Positions 1 to 7,834 of a stretch of DNA of 64,000 nt are shown here, in pieces. Positions within the stretch are counted from its first letter, which is position 1, and the number at the start of each line of letters is the position of its first letter. The stretch is from Paenibacillus sp. FSL W8-0186. GTDB lineage: Bacteria; Bacillota; Bacilli; Paenibacillales; Paenibacillaceae. The stretch covers positions 3,217,001-3,281,000 of the forward strand of contig NZ_CP150207.1 in NCBI RefSeq assembly GCF_037969765.1. Reading direction: 5' to 3'. Both the position numbers and the translations under genes were made by a program. The notes below the pieces were generated by a model. That model was not told where the DNA came from. It worked only from the letters and a program-made list of their open reading frames with translations, and made no database searches.

Positions 1-602
1 TCTGCGCCCTGAAGTTTAAATCCGGTAAAGACAGGCAAATTAAATCCTTTATACCCAAAAAATAATCCCGATATCAAATAACATATGATAAACGTGGACA
101 CGACGATCAGCGACACGAACATGAGCAAAGTGATCAGCTTGCTCAGCAGCACCTTCCAGCGCCTGACCGGCCGGGTCAGCAGCATTTTAATCGTCCCGCT
201 CGTACGTTCCGAAGAGACGATATCCGACCCGATGCCCATAATAAGCAGCGGGATGAACAATGTCGCCGCATTATCGAGAAACTCCTTTGTAAAGGCGACA
301 GCTCCAGGCTGCCGGGGATTCACGTCGTGCTCCAAATAATATTTCATCTGCTGTATATAAATGAGACGGTATTTCTTCCATTCCTCCGGCACGCGGTCGC
401 TGCCCAGGGAATTCTGATTGTCCGTAATCGCCTGCTGCACTTCCCTGCGCCAATCCGTGCCGAACTTGCTTCGCTTATCCTCCGCCGCCCGCAACTGCGC
501 ATAAGAGAATATCGGGACAAGCACGAGCAGTACCAGCAGGATGACATAGAAGCGCTTCTTCTTAATCATCTTGATCGTTTCATTCTTCACCAATGCCATC
601 AT
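1..602 (-). CDS. ABC-2 type transporter permease, partial (3' end outside window)
   Basis: The gene enters from the left edge, so only the N-terminal 200 or so residues are seen and the frame stays open to base 1. The protein starts with a short basic stretch, then a strong hydrophobic segment (FYVILLVLLVLVPIFSY). A long polar outer loop follows, then a second membrane segment ending in SSERTSGTIKMLLTRPVRRW, the cytoplasmic coupling motif usual in ABC-2 permeases of the NatB/YxlG kind. Two ATG codons stand next to each other at 602 and 599, and GGAAGGTGAG lies just upstream inside the ATPase gene. The gap to the ATPase stop codon is one base, so the two are translated together. It is the membrane half of an exporter; the substrate cannot be read from the sequence. 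Confidence 0.85.
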   Translation of the reverse strand, partial: MMALVKNETIKMIKKKRFYVILLVLLVLVPIFSYAQLRAAEDKRSKFGTDWRREVQQAITDNQNSLGSDRVPEEWKKYRLIYIQQMKYYLEHDVNPRQPGAVAFTKEFLDNAATLFIPLLIMGIGSDIVSSERTSGTIKMLLTRPVRRWKVLLSKLITLLMFVSLIVVSTFIICYLISGLFFGYKGFNLPVFTGFKLQGA

Positions 603-603
603 A

Positions 604-1626
604 CTATTCAATGCTCTCACCTTCCGTCAATTCAAGGAACAGCTGCTCCAGCGTAGGATTGATCTTCTGTACGGCATGCACCTGAATTTCTTCCGCAACC
701 AGCCGGGGCATTAGCGCCGGCACCTCTTCTGGCAGCATTTGCGTTACGATAGCCTGCTCGCTCATCCCGGCTAGAATCGTATCGTCCAGCACTTGGTCGG
801 GATCGGGAATGATCGTGATCCCGGCGGCAGACAAAAGCTTCAAGCCGCTCTCGCGGGGGGACAGCTCCCAAATCACATAATTCGAATTTTGGGTGATCAG
901 CTCCTCCACGGCGCCCACCGTCAGCACGCGCCCCCGGCTGATGATCGCTACGCGGTCGCACAACAATTGAATTTCGCTGAGCAAATGGCTGGACACGAAT
1001 ACGGCTAGGCCCTCCTCGGCCAGCCGGCGAATGAATATCCGCAGCTCCTTGATTCCTTTGGGATCGAGTCCGTTCGTCGGCTCATCCAGAATTAACAGCT
1101 TAGGACGCCCAAGCAGTGCCTGGGCGATGCCAAGCCGCTGGCGCATGCCCAGGGAATAGGTCTTGACCTTATCGTGGATACGCTGGTCTAGGCCGACAAC
1201 CTCTACGACTTCAGCGATTCGCTGCTCGCCTATACCAGGCATCATCCTAGCGAAATGCTGCAGGTTCTCCCAGCCCGTCAAATAAGGATATACTTCAGGA
1301 TTTTCCACGATCGAACCGACGTAGGCAAGCGCCTGCTCCGGCTGCTTTCTGACGTCGTATCCGCAAATCCTCACATTGCCCTCCGTCGGGCGGATCAAAT
1401 CAACAAGCATCCGGATCGTCGTCGTCTTTCCCGCGCCATTCGGACCCAGAAAGCCGAATACCTCGCCCTCCTGCACCTCAAACGTCACATCCTGCACAAT
1501 CCACTTGCGGCCGATCCGCTTCCTTAAATGCTCAACGCTGAGCACCGTCTGCCTCTGCTTACCTCCATGCACATCCGCCCCTGATCCGCCATCCGGTGCA
1601 GGACGCCGCTTCGTTCCTGCGTTCAT
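604..1626 (-). CDS. ABC transporter ATP-binding protein (ABC-2 exporter)
   Basis: The ATPase of the exporter whose permease follows at once. It has Walker A GPNGAGKTTT, a signature region YSLGMRQRLGIAQ, Walker B LLILDEPTNGLDP and a switch histidine in FVSSHLL. The C-terminal 90 residues form the extension seen in gliding/antibiotic-type exporters (CcmA/NatA group). The open frame reaches back to a GTG at 1635, but AAGGGGTGG overlaps that codon. The ATG at 1626 has this binding site at normal distance, so I start there (340 residues). An unusual Gly/Arg-rich tail of about 25 residues precedes the nucleotide-binding domain. Substrate unknown. Confidence 0.9.
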   Translation of the reverse strand: MNAGTKRRPAPDGGSGADVHGGKQRQTVLSVEHLRKRIGRKWIVQDVTFEVQEGEVFGFLGPNGAGKTTTIRMLVDLIRPTEGNVRICGYDVRKQPEQALAYVGSIVENPEVYPYLTGWENLQHFARMMPGIGEQRIAEVVEVVGLDQRIHDKVKTYSLGMRQRLGIAQALLGRPKLLILDEPTNGLDPKGIKELRIFIRRLAEEGLAVFVSSHLLSEIQLLCDRVAIISRGRVLTVGAVEELITQNSNYVIWELSPRESGLKLLSAAGITIIPDPDQVLDDTILAGMSEQAIVTQMLPEEVPALMPRLVAEEIQVHAVQKINPTLEQLFLELTEGESIE

Positions 1627-1681
1627 AAATTCCACCCCTTATTTCTGTATCTGCACCTGCAGGCAGCACCGATTCCGGTCA

Positions 1682-2506
1682 TCAATTAACCCCCTGCAGG
1701 ATCCGTTCCGCAATGATCTGGTATCCAGCGCCATTCGGATGAAAATGATCGCTTGCCAAATATTTTTGCGAATTATATGTAAACAGGTCAAACGTCGGCA
1801 CAATCAGGGTTCGTTCGCGCTTGCGCAGTGTGTCCGCCGCAATATGATTCCACCGGGAAACGGCCTCGTCGCCGATTTCCCGCATTCCCGGCAGATCGGA
1901 GAACGGATTGTACAAGCTGACATAAACAAGCTGCGCCTGGGAATTAATCTCCAGAATACTGTCCGCAATGAACCCGAGCCGCTCCGAGGCCTGCGTCACC
2001 GATTGCTCAAGCTCCGCTTCCGTAGGCAGTCTTCCTCCTGACTGCAGACTCTCCGCCCCTTTAAACAGATCGTTCCCTCCGATCGACATGACGATGATGT
2101 CGGCCTGGCTAAGCGAATATTGTACTCCTTTCTCTTTCAGCAATTCAGCCAGCCCTTCCGTCGTCAGACCGTTAATGCCGAGATTATTGACCAGTTTTGA
2201 ATCCCTTCCCCCGTTCTTCACCAGTTCGACGAAGCGTCTTGCGAACCCTTTGCCGCTGTCGTCTCCCGTCCCTTTGGAGAGCGAATCCCCAATGGCCGCG
2301 ACGTTCAGAACACCCGATGGTTTCGGCGGAACGCCCGCCTCTTCACCTGGCTGTACGGTTATGCCCTGATTAAGCCCGCTCCCGTTTCCTACGATCCCGG
2401 GCATAATCACGTCACTGACTGCATATAGAAATCCGGCAATGAGCAGTACGGTGGACAACAGCGATATAACTCCCGTCGTCCGCCAAATCCGTGATGTGGA
2501 TTTCAT
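1682..2506 (-). CDS. GDSL/SGNH-type lipase or esterase, membrane-anchored
   Basis: 274 residues. An N-terminal hydrophobic segment (residues about 12-30) should anchor or export the protein. The SGNH hydrolase blocks are present: block I with the nucleophile in VAAIGDSLSKGTGD, block III with Gly and Asn in MSIGGNDLF, and block V with Asp and His in SDHFHPNGAGYQ. This resembles the extracellular SGNH hydrolases of Bacillales (YpmR-like), which act on acyl or acetyl esters; the true substrate is not known. AGGAGGACAAGGAACACA stands before the ATG. A 55-base gap separates it from the exporter genes downstream, with no clear terminator, so they may be co-transcribed. Confidence 0.88.
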   Translation of the reverse strand: MKSTSRIWRTTGVISLLSTVLLIAGFLYAVSDVIMPGIVGNGSGLNQGITVQPGEEAGVPPKPSGVLNVAAIGDSLSKGTGDDSGKGFARRFVELVKNGGRDSKLVNNLGINGLTTEGLAELLKEKGVQYSLSQADIIVMSIGGNDLFKGAESLQSGGRLPTEAELEQSVTQASERLGFIADSILEINSQAQLVYVSLYNPFSDLPGMREIGDEAVSRWNHIAADTLRKRERTLIVPTFDLFTYNSQKYLASDHFHPNGAGYQIIAERILQGVN

Positions 2507-2672
2507 TGTGTTCCTTGTCCTCCTGTGCCATTATTTCCTTTTCCTTCGATCATTAATAACTTTTCCAGCTAATAACTAACATAAAACTTCTTCCTTCAAT
2601 AAGCAAATTCAGTTTCCAGAATAACCAGTAAAAAACTAATCTAAAAAACTGGATTTTCAAAAAAGACAGGAG

Positions 2673-2678
2673 TATAAT
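2673..2678 (+). promoter_or_regulatory. -10 element of the tRNA-Lys promoter
   Basis: A perfect TATAAT lies 22 bases before the mature tRNA 5' end. The -35 region (about 2650-2655, TGGATT) is poor, so the assignment rests on the -10 box and its position. Confidence 0.55.
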
Positions 2679-2699
2679 ACTTTGTACAGGCAACAACGA

Positions 2700-2772
2700 G
2701 GGTTATTAGCTTAGCTGGTAGAGCAGCCGACTCTTAATCGGCAGGTCGCAGGTTCGACCCCTGCATAACCCA
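2700..2772 (+). tRNA. tRNA-Lys (anticodon CTT)
   Basis: A full cloverleaf folds by hand. The acceptor GGGTTAT pairs with ATAACCC, with discriminator A at 2772. The D stem is GCTT/GAGC, the anticodon stem GCCGA/TCGGC with loop CTCTTAA, and the T stem GCAGG/CCTGC with loop TTCGACC. The loop gives anticodon CTT, which reads AAG lysine codons. The 3' CCA is not encoded and must be added. It is a lone tRNA gene with its own -10 box and a strong terminator. Confidence 0.95.
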
Positions 2773-2786
2773 TATTTAGGCTGAAT

Positions 2787-2830
2787 AAGAGCTGTTTTCG
2801 CATATTGCATATGCGGGAACAGCTCTTTTT
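2787..2830 (+). terminator. Rho-independent terminator after tRNA-Lys
   Basis: AAGAGCTGTT (2787-2796) pairs with AACAGCTCTT (2818-2827), with more pairing inside, followed by a T-run. Confidence 0.85.
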
Positions 2831-2858
2831 GTCATCTCATTCGTAATAAATCCTGGCT

Positions 2859-2897
2859 AAAAAAAATTTACCCGGCAAGCCGAGCTGCCAGGTAAAT
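2859..2897 (-). terminator. Terminator of the CAP-domain gene
   Basis: On the minus strand TTTACCTGGCA pairs with TGCCGGGTAAA around a short loop and runs into a stretch of T residues. Confidence 0.8.
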
Positions 2898-2912
2898 CCT
2901 TATTGCTTATGA

Positions 2913-3458
2913 CTATTTGCCGATGAATTCCTGAACCCAGTGACCGTTATAATAGCCAACGCCAATTAAAGTATATTTCGGATTCAGAATATTCGCCTTG
3001 TGCCCAGGGCTGTCCATCCAGGCGGCTACGACCTCGGCCGGCGTCTTTTGTCCCTTGGCAATGTTCTCGCCCGCGTACAGATAGGTGATTTTGTAGGCAT
3101 CCATCATATCAAACGGCGAACCGTATTTCGGCGAGGTGTGGCTGAAATATTTGTTTTTATACATATCGATCGCTTTGTCCTTAGCCATTTTGGTTAAGTT
3201 CGTATGCACAACTAGCGGCTTCAGTCCCGCATTTTTCCGCTCCACATTCACTAATGCAACTACCTTGGCCGCATTTTCGGCCTGAATTTTCGCATATAAT
3301 GCCGCCGTCTGCTGGGCGGATGACTTGGACGTCGAGGACGTGGCCGCATACACCGCGCCGCTGCCAGATCCCGGCAGTCCCGGAACCGAAGCCAGCGATG
3401 CCGTCAAGCCGATCAGCATGGCCCCTGACAGGATGGCTTTTGCCTTCGATTTGTTCAT
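2913..3458 (-). CDS. Secreted CAP/SCP-domain protein (YkwD-like)
   Basis: 181 residues. A signal peptide (KAKAILSGAMLIGLTASLA and an AxA-like site near residue 39) is followed by a CAP (SCP/PR1) domain from about residue 62 to the end. Recognisable CAP motifs are VNVERKNAGLKPL, the histidine in KYFSHTSP, AGENIAKG and WMDSPGHKANILNP. The layout matches B. subtilis YkwD and other Bacillales spore or wall CAP proteins, whose function is unsettled. GAAGGAGGATATACAGC precedes the ATG. It is a single-gene unit with its own terminator. Confidence 0.9.
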   Translation of the reverse strand: MNKSKAKAILSGAMLIGLTASLASVPGLPGSGSGAVYAATSSTSKSSAQQTAALYAKIQAENAAKVVALVNVERKNAGLKPLVVHTNLTKMAKDKAIDMYKNKYFSHTSPKYGSPFDMMDAYKITYLYAGENIAKGQKTPAEVVAAWMDSPGHKANILNPKYTLIGVGYYNGHWVQEFIGK

Positions 3459-3580
3459 GCTGTATATCCTCCTTCAGACTCCTTACATTCTTTGGAGTAT
3501 CTTGTCATATTCTAACATGACTTTTGAAGCGCTGCATGAGCAATTTATGGGAGAGCTCTTCCAAGTTTCTCGGGTCAGGC

Positions 3581-3766
3581 TTACGGACACAGAAGCCTTT
3601 ATTATCGGCAAACGGCGAAAATCGCTGTTCTAACGGACACTCGATCCTTTACTAGCCTAGAAACCGCCCTATTTTGCATGGTATTTGGGCCAATAAGACC
3701 TTGTGTGTCCGTTAGGCGCAAAAATATAGCTTATTTCCATGTCATAACGGAACCATTGTCCGATAG
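3581..3766. repeat. Island 1: four imperfect inverted-repeat units, ~50-bp period
   Basis: Units start at about 3581 (TTACGGACACAGAAGCC), 3631 (TAACGGACACTCGATCC), 3690-3715 (same unit, reverse orientation) and 3745 (TAACGGAACCATTGTCCG). Each reads roughly AACGGA, 6-8 bases, then TCCGTTATT or a decayed form. The same unit and spacing recur at 43975-44160. Confidence 0.6.
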
Positions 3767-3767
3767 A

Positions 3768-3809
3768 GTTCCTGTTCCTGTTCCTATTCCTGTTTATGTT
3801 CCCGTTCCT
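3768..3809. repeat. Hexanucleotide tandem repeat (GTTCCT)n
   Basis: Seven units of six bases: three perfect GTTCCT, then ATTCCT, GTTTAT, GTTCCC and GTTCCT. It lies 60 bases past the end of mglC and is not part of a credible gene. Confidence 0.8.
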
Positions 3810-3868
3810 GTCCTGCTCCTCCCGCTGGCCACCATCCAGTCCCACAATCACAGGCCAGGCCGTACTTA

Positions 3869-4876
3869 TTACTTCTTCGCGGCATATTTCCGCATATCGA
3901 AAGCAACCGCTGCAACGATGATCGCGCCTTTAATGATTTGCTGCCAATAAGGACCGACACCGATAAACGTCAAACCATAGTTGATAACCGTAAATATAAG
4001 TACCCCGGCCATGACGCCCTGAACCTTGCCAATCCCGCCGGTCGTCGACACGCCGCCAACGACGCAAGCTGCGATAGCGTCAAGTTCGTACATGTTGCCG
4101 TAGTTGTTCGTTGCGCCGCCCGTGCGCGCAGCTTCAAGCACCCCCGCCAGGCCGTACAATGCCCCAGCAATCGAGTAAATAATGATCAGGTTTCTGGACA
4201 CATTGATACCCGATACCTTCGCGGCCTGTTCATTCCCGCCGATGGCATACATGTTTTTGCCGAGTCTCGTTTTGTTGAACATGACCCAGACGATGAAGCA
4301 TACGAATATGGCGATGATGACAATATTAGGAATAGAGATTGGCCCGATTCCGATGCTTCCGGAGCCCATTTTCGTAAAGTCGTCGCGCAGTCCCCCGATC
4401 GGCTGGGAATTATTTGGATCCATATCGAAATACAAAGAGTTGATGCCGTAAATGGCAACCATCGAACCTAGCGTGGCGATAAACGGCGGCACCTTGAATT
4501 TCGATACGATGATTCCGTTGATCATGCCGAACACAAGGCCGACAGCGATCGCCAGCAGGATCGGAACGAACAGCGGCAGCTCCGACAAATTCGGAAAGAA
4601 ACGCCGCGGATAATCCTGCATCTGCAGCATGGACGCCGAGATGACTGCCGTCAAACCGACCATCCGCCCAGCGGACAAGTCCGTGCCGCCGGTAATCAAT
4701 ATAAACGCCACTCCAAGGGCGATAATAACCCGCGTGGATGATTGCACTAGAATATCGCGGAGCGAACTGATTCCAATAAAATTGGGATCATATACAGTAA
4801 TGCCGATAATTAATACGGCCAGTACGATATAAATCGCATATTCGGATACGAACCCTTGCATTTTTTTCACATTCAT
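3869..4876 (-). CDS. mglC: Galactose/methyl-galactoside-type ABC transporter permease
   Basis: 335 residues with 8-10 hydrophobic segments, the BPD_transp_2 fold of ribose/galactose permeases. Typical motifs: GGTDLSAGRMVGLTAVISAS near residue 62, and GGNEQAAKVSGINV, the cytoplasmic loop that contacts the ATPase. The C-terminal IGPYWQQIIKGAIIVAAV-type end matches MglC closely. It is the last gene of mglB-mglA-mglC, 25 bases after mglA, with GAAGGAG before its ATG. It forms the membrane channel for a hexose; galactose or glucose is the likely substrate from similarity to MglC. Confidence 0.9.
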   Translation of the reverse strand: MNVKKMQGFVSEYAIYIVLAVLIIGITVYDPNFIGISSLRDILVQSSTRVIIALGVAFILITGGTDLSAGRMVGLTAVISASMLQMQDYPRRFFPNLSELPLFVPILLAIAVGLVFGMINGIIVSKFKVPPFIATLGSMVAIYGINSLYFDMDPNNSQPIGGLRDDFTKMGSGSIGIGPISIPNIVIIAIFVCFIVWVMFNKTRLGKNMYAIGGNEQAAKVSGINVSRNLIIIYSIAGALYGLAGVLEAARTGGATNNYGNMYELDAIAACVVGGVSTTGGIGKVQGVMAGVLIFTVINYGLTFIGVGPYWQQIIKGAIIVAAVAFDMRKYAAKK

Positions 4877-4901
4877 GATCGTCTCTCCTTCTTCTCAAGC
4901 C

Positions 4902-6413
4902 TTAATGCTGGGCGGCCAAAGTCATAATCTCTTTCTCCGTTGCTTTGTCCCCGTCCACGATGCCGGTAATCCGTCCTTCGGACATAACCATAATCCGGTC
5001 AGACATGCCAAGCAGCTCGGGCATTTCAGAGGAGATCATGATGATGCTCTTTCCTTGCTCCGCCAGCTCGGCGATGATCGAATAAATCTCGAATTTGGCG
5101 CCTACATCGATTCCCCGCGTAGGTTCATCGAGCAGCAGAATTTCCGGCTCCGTAAGCAGCCATCTGGCCAGCAGCACCTTCTGCTGATTGCCGCCCGACA
5201 AGTTCATGATCAGCGTCTTATGCGTCGGTGTCTTCGTGCGCAGCTTCTCCACCATCGAGTTGACCTCGCGCTTCTTCTTCTTCTCATCAAGCAGCCCATA
5301 CGGCTTCACGTACCGCCTCATATTGGCAATGGCTCCGTTCTCATGCACCGATAATACCGAGAAGATGCCTGTGGTGCGCCGTTCCTCCGTCAGCAAGGCG
5401 AGTCCTAGTTTCTTGGCATCGCTGGAATTGCGGATGTTCACGGCTTTGCCGTTGATTTCGATCGTGCCGGAGGCGATTTTGCGCAGGCCAAACAAAGCCT
5501 CGACGAGTTCGGTGCGCTGCGCGCCCACGAGGCCGCCTATGCCGAGGATCTCTCCTCTTCGCAGTTCAAAAGAAATATGTTTGAACGACTTCGGATCCGG
5601 GGAGGTCAGGTTATCTACTTTCAGAATGACTCCGTCCGGGTGATTATGGCGGTCAGGAAAGCGCTGCGTCAGATCCCGTCCAACCATCTTGGAAATGATC
5701 AGATCCGTCGTCATTTCCGCTGCCGGCCATGTTCCGATTTTTTGCCCGTCGCGCATAATGGTGACATCGTCCGATATACGCAAAATTTCTTCCATTTTGT
5801 GCGAAATATATATGATGGCGACGCCGCGTTTTTTCAAATCGTTAATGATCCGGAACAAATGCTCCACTTCCACGCTAGTCAGCGAGGAGGTCGGTTCGTC
5901 CATGACGATGATTTTCGAGTTGAAAGAAACCGCCTTCGCAATTTCGATCGATTGTATTTTCGAGACCGATAATTTCCCGACCAGAATGTCGGGCTCTATG
6001 GGAATATCGAGCTCTTTAAACAGCTCCTGCGTATCCCGGTACATCTTGCGGTGGTCGACCATTTTAAAAGGTCCTATTCCGCGCATCGGGAATCGGCCAA
6101 GCCATATATTTTCCATCACATTACGGTAAGGCACAGGATGCAGCTCCTGATGAATCATGGAGACGCCCAGCGCCAGCGCATCCCGGGAATTGTTGATTTC
6201 CGCCTTCTTGCCTTGAATATATATCTCGCCGCCGTCCGGACGGTAAATGCCGAACAGGCACTTCATCAGCGTCGATTTGCCCGCTCCATTTTCGCCCATC
6301 AGGGCATGGACGGTGCCAGGCCTCACCTGTAGAGTCACTCCGTCAAGCGCTTTGACGCCCGGAAATTCCTTCGTAATATTTTTCATTTCGAGCATATATG
6401 GTTGTTCAGACAT
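4902..6413 (-). CDS. mglA: Galactose-type sugar ABC transporter ATP-binding protein
   Basis: 503 residues with two fused nucleotide-binding domains, as in MglA/RbsA. The first has Walker A GENGAGKSTLMKC, signature KLSVSKIQSIEIA and Walker B IIVMDEPTSSL. The second has the usual degenerate Walker A (GGLVGAQRTELVEALFG), signature NLSGGNQQKVLLARWL and LLLDEPTRGIDVGAK. In this family the second site is expected to hydrolyse poorly. It powers the mglC permease from the cytoplasmic face. It lies 167 bases after mglB, with a hairpin in the gap. Confidence 0.93.
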   Translation of the reverse strand: MSEQPYMLEMKNITKEFPGVKALDGVTLQVRPGTVHALMGENGAGKSTLMKCLFGIYRPDGGEIYIQGKKAEINNSRDALALGVSMIHQELHPVPYRNVMENIWLGRFPMRGIGPFKMVDHRKMYRDTQELFKELDIPIEPDILVGKLSVSKIQSIEIAKAVSFNSKIIVMDEPTSSLTSVEVEHLFRIINDLKKRGVAIIYISHKMEEILRISDDVTIMRDGQKIGTWPAAEMTTDLIISKMVGRDLTQRFPDRHNHPDGVILKVDNLTSPDPKSFKHISFELRRGEILGIGGLVGAQRTELVEALFGLRKIASGTIEINGKAVNIRNSSDAKKLGLALLTEERRTTGIFSVLSVHENGAIANMRRYVKPYGLLDEKKKKREVNSMVEKLRTKTPTHKTLIMNLSGGNQQKVLLARWLLTEPEILLLDEPTRGIDVGAKFEIYSIIAELAEQGKSIIMISSEMPELLGMSDRIMVMSEGRITGIVDGDKATEKEIMTLAAQH

Positions 6414-6500
6414 CGTATACGCCTCCTGATTGAATTGTCGCCATATAGAGGCACAGCAAGCTTATCCCCCAATAAATCGTTCCTATCTGATATGATTCTT

Positions 6501-6546
6501 GAAAAAAGGAAGGCTCGCTACCGAAAGGCATCGAACCTCCCTTCCT
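6501..6546 (-). terminator. Hairpin with T-run between mglB and mglA (partial terminator)
   Basis: On the minus strand a GGAAGG-rich arm (6545-6527) pairs with its partner 6522-6506 around a TTTC loop, then six T residues. In a binding-protein operon such a site usually lets only part of the transcripts read on, giving excess binding protein. Confidence 0.7.
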
Positions 6547-6580
6547 CTCTATTGCTGAAAAGACCTGCTGCTTCAGTGAC

Positions 6581-7612
6581 TTACTTAAACTCGGCTGCGT
6601 TTTCCTTCGTTACCTTCTGGTAAGGAATCCAGATGTATTGATTATCGGAAATTTCAAAACCTACGCTTTCGGTAGTAATTTCATCGCCCTTGGCCAGCAT
6701 GGCAGCAAGTGTAACCGCGGCTTTACCCTGGTTCTGCGCATCATTCAGCACCGTGCCAAGCATTGTTCCTTGCTCAAGAGCCTGCAGTGCCGGTGCCGTA
6801 GCATCCACGCCTACAACCGGAATGTATTTGTCTCCCGTAAAGTAGCCGGCCGCTTTAAGCGCTTCGATGGCACCCAGAGCCATATCATCGTTGTTGGCCA
6901 GCACAGCTTCAATTTTATCGCCGTTGGCCGCAAGGAACGCCGCCATTTTCTCCTGGCCTTTTACCCGGTCCCACATGGCCGTATCCTCATTCACTTTCTC
7001 AACTTTGATGCCGGCGTCCTCGATAGCCTGAACAGAATACTGGGTGCGCAGCTCGGCATCCTGGTGTCCTGGCTCGCCCTTCAGCATGACGTATTGCAGC
7101 ACGCCGTCTCCGTTCTTGTCAGCTTCGGGATGGGCTTTCCAATAATCGGCGATAATCTGGCCGGATAATGTGCCGGACTCTTCCGCTCTTGCCCCGACGT
7201 AATAGACCTTGTCCCATTTCTTCATGTCTTCAGGCAGCGGCTCGCGGTTCAGGAACACGACAGGCGTGTCCTTGGCCTTTGCTTTGTCAATAATGACACC
7301 GGCAGCAGTACGGTCCACTGGATTGATGACCAGTGCATTTGTCTTCTTCGTGAGGAATAAGTCGACTTTGTCGTTTTGAGTCGGCTGGGAATTCTGGCTG
7401 TCCACGATCTCCAGCTTGGCGATCCCTTCCCCGTTCTGCCGGATCGAGTTGCGCACTCCGGTCATGAAGGTATCGTCGAATTTGTAGATGGCCACGCCGA
7501 CGCTCGGCGTTGAGCCTGCGCCCGAACCCTCCTGATTACCGCCGTTGGAGCAGCCAGCCAGCGCTGTACCAAGAAGAGCGGCAGCCAGCATAGCAGAAGC
7601 AATTTTCTTCAT
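6581..7612 (-). CDS. mglB: Galactose/glucose-binding lipoprotein of ABC importer
   Basis: 343 residues. A lipoprotein signal ends at LLGTALAGC, so the mature protein is lipid-anchored outside the membrane. The periplasmic-binding fold follows (Peripla_BP_4). A calcium-loop segment DKNGDGVLQYVMLKGEPGH matches the EF-hand-like site of E. coli MglB, which supports a galactose/glucose role rather than ribose. Conserved sugar-contact regions include NDDMALGAIEALK and PVVGVDATAPALQA. AGGAGGTCAAAACG precedes the ATG. It is the first gene of mglBAC and lies just after the three-gene sensor operon, which probably controls it. A cre-like site lies in its promoter. Confidence 0.93.
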   Translation of the reverse strand: MKKIASAMLAAALLGTALAGCSNGGNQEGSGAGSTPSVGVAIYKFDDTFMTGVRNSIRQNGEGIAKLEIVDSQNSQPTQNDKVDLFLTKKTNALVINPVDRTAAGVIIDKAKAKDTPVVFLNREPLPEDMKKWDKVYYVGARAEESGTLSGQIIADYWKAHPEADKNGDGVLQYVMLKGEPGHQDAELRTQYSVQAIEDAGIKVEKVNEDTAMWDRVKGQEKMAAFLAANGDKIEAVLANNDDMALGAIEALKAAGYFTGDKYIPVVGVDATAPALQALEQGTMLGTVLNDAQNQGKAAVTLAAMLAKGDEITTESVGFEISDNQYIWIPYQKVTKENAAEFK

Positions 7613-7654
7613 CGTTTTGACCTCCTGAAATCAATTTCGTTTTCTTTATCTTTG

Positions 7655-7668
7655 TGGATACGATTACA
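7655..7668. promoter_or_regulatory. Candidate cre (CcpA) site at the mglB promoter
   Basis: TGGATACGATTACA matches the catabolite-responsive consensus TGWNANCGNTNWCA at 12 of 14 positions on either strand. It overlaps or directly follows the CATAAT -10-like box on the minus strand, a position suited to repression. The consensus is established; occupancy here is inferred. Confidence 0.5.
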
Positions 7669-7772
7669 TTATGCCGGGTTCTTCCAAGAAAGCGAATCTA
7701 AAATTCTGAGATGTTCTATGAAAATTCTGATCAAATGCTCACATCATTCATATTTCACAACAATTCGCTAAC

Positions 7773-7808
7773 AAAAAAAGCCCCGTCCCCTGAAGCGGAA
7801 ACGAAGCT
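7773..7808 (-). terminator. Terminator of the sensor operon
   Basis: On the minus strand AGCTTCGTTTCC pairs with GGGGACGGGGCT (with G-U pairs) and is followed by seven T residues. It ends the regulator-kinase-binding protein operon before the mglB promoter. Confidence 0.8.
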
Positions 7809-7834
7809 ATGGGCGAACGTCTATATGCGGTTAA

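Larger units (their letters stand above)
3459..3868. other. Gene-free region with clustered repeats
   Basis: 410 bases without a supported gene. It holds the upstream region of the CAP gene, four copies of an imperfect inverted-repeat unit (3581-3766) and a hexanucleotide repeat (3768-3809), before the end of mglC. I see no clear terminator for mglC. An open frame with an Asn-Arg run on the minus strand is a by-product of the hexamer repeat. Confidence 0.7.

Noticed and set aside
3669..3851. Open frame with an Asn-Arg repeat
   Set aside because: It arises from the hexanucleotide tract and has no ribosome binding site.
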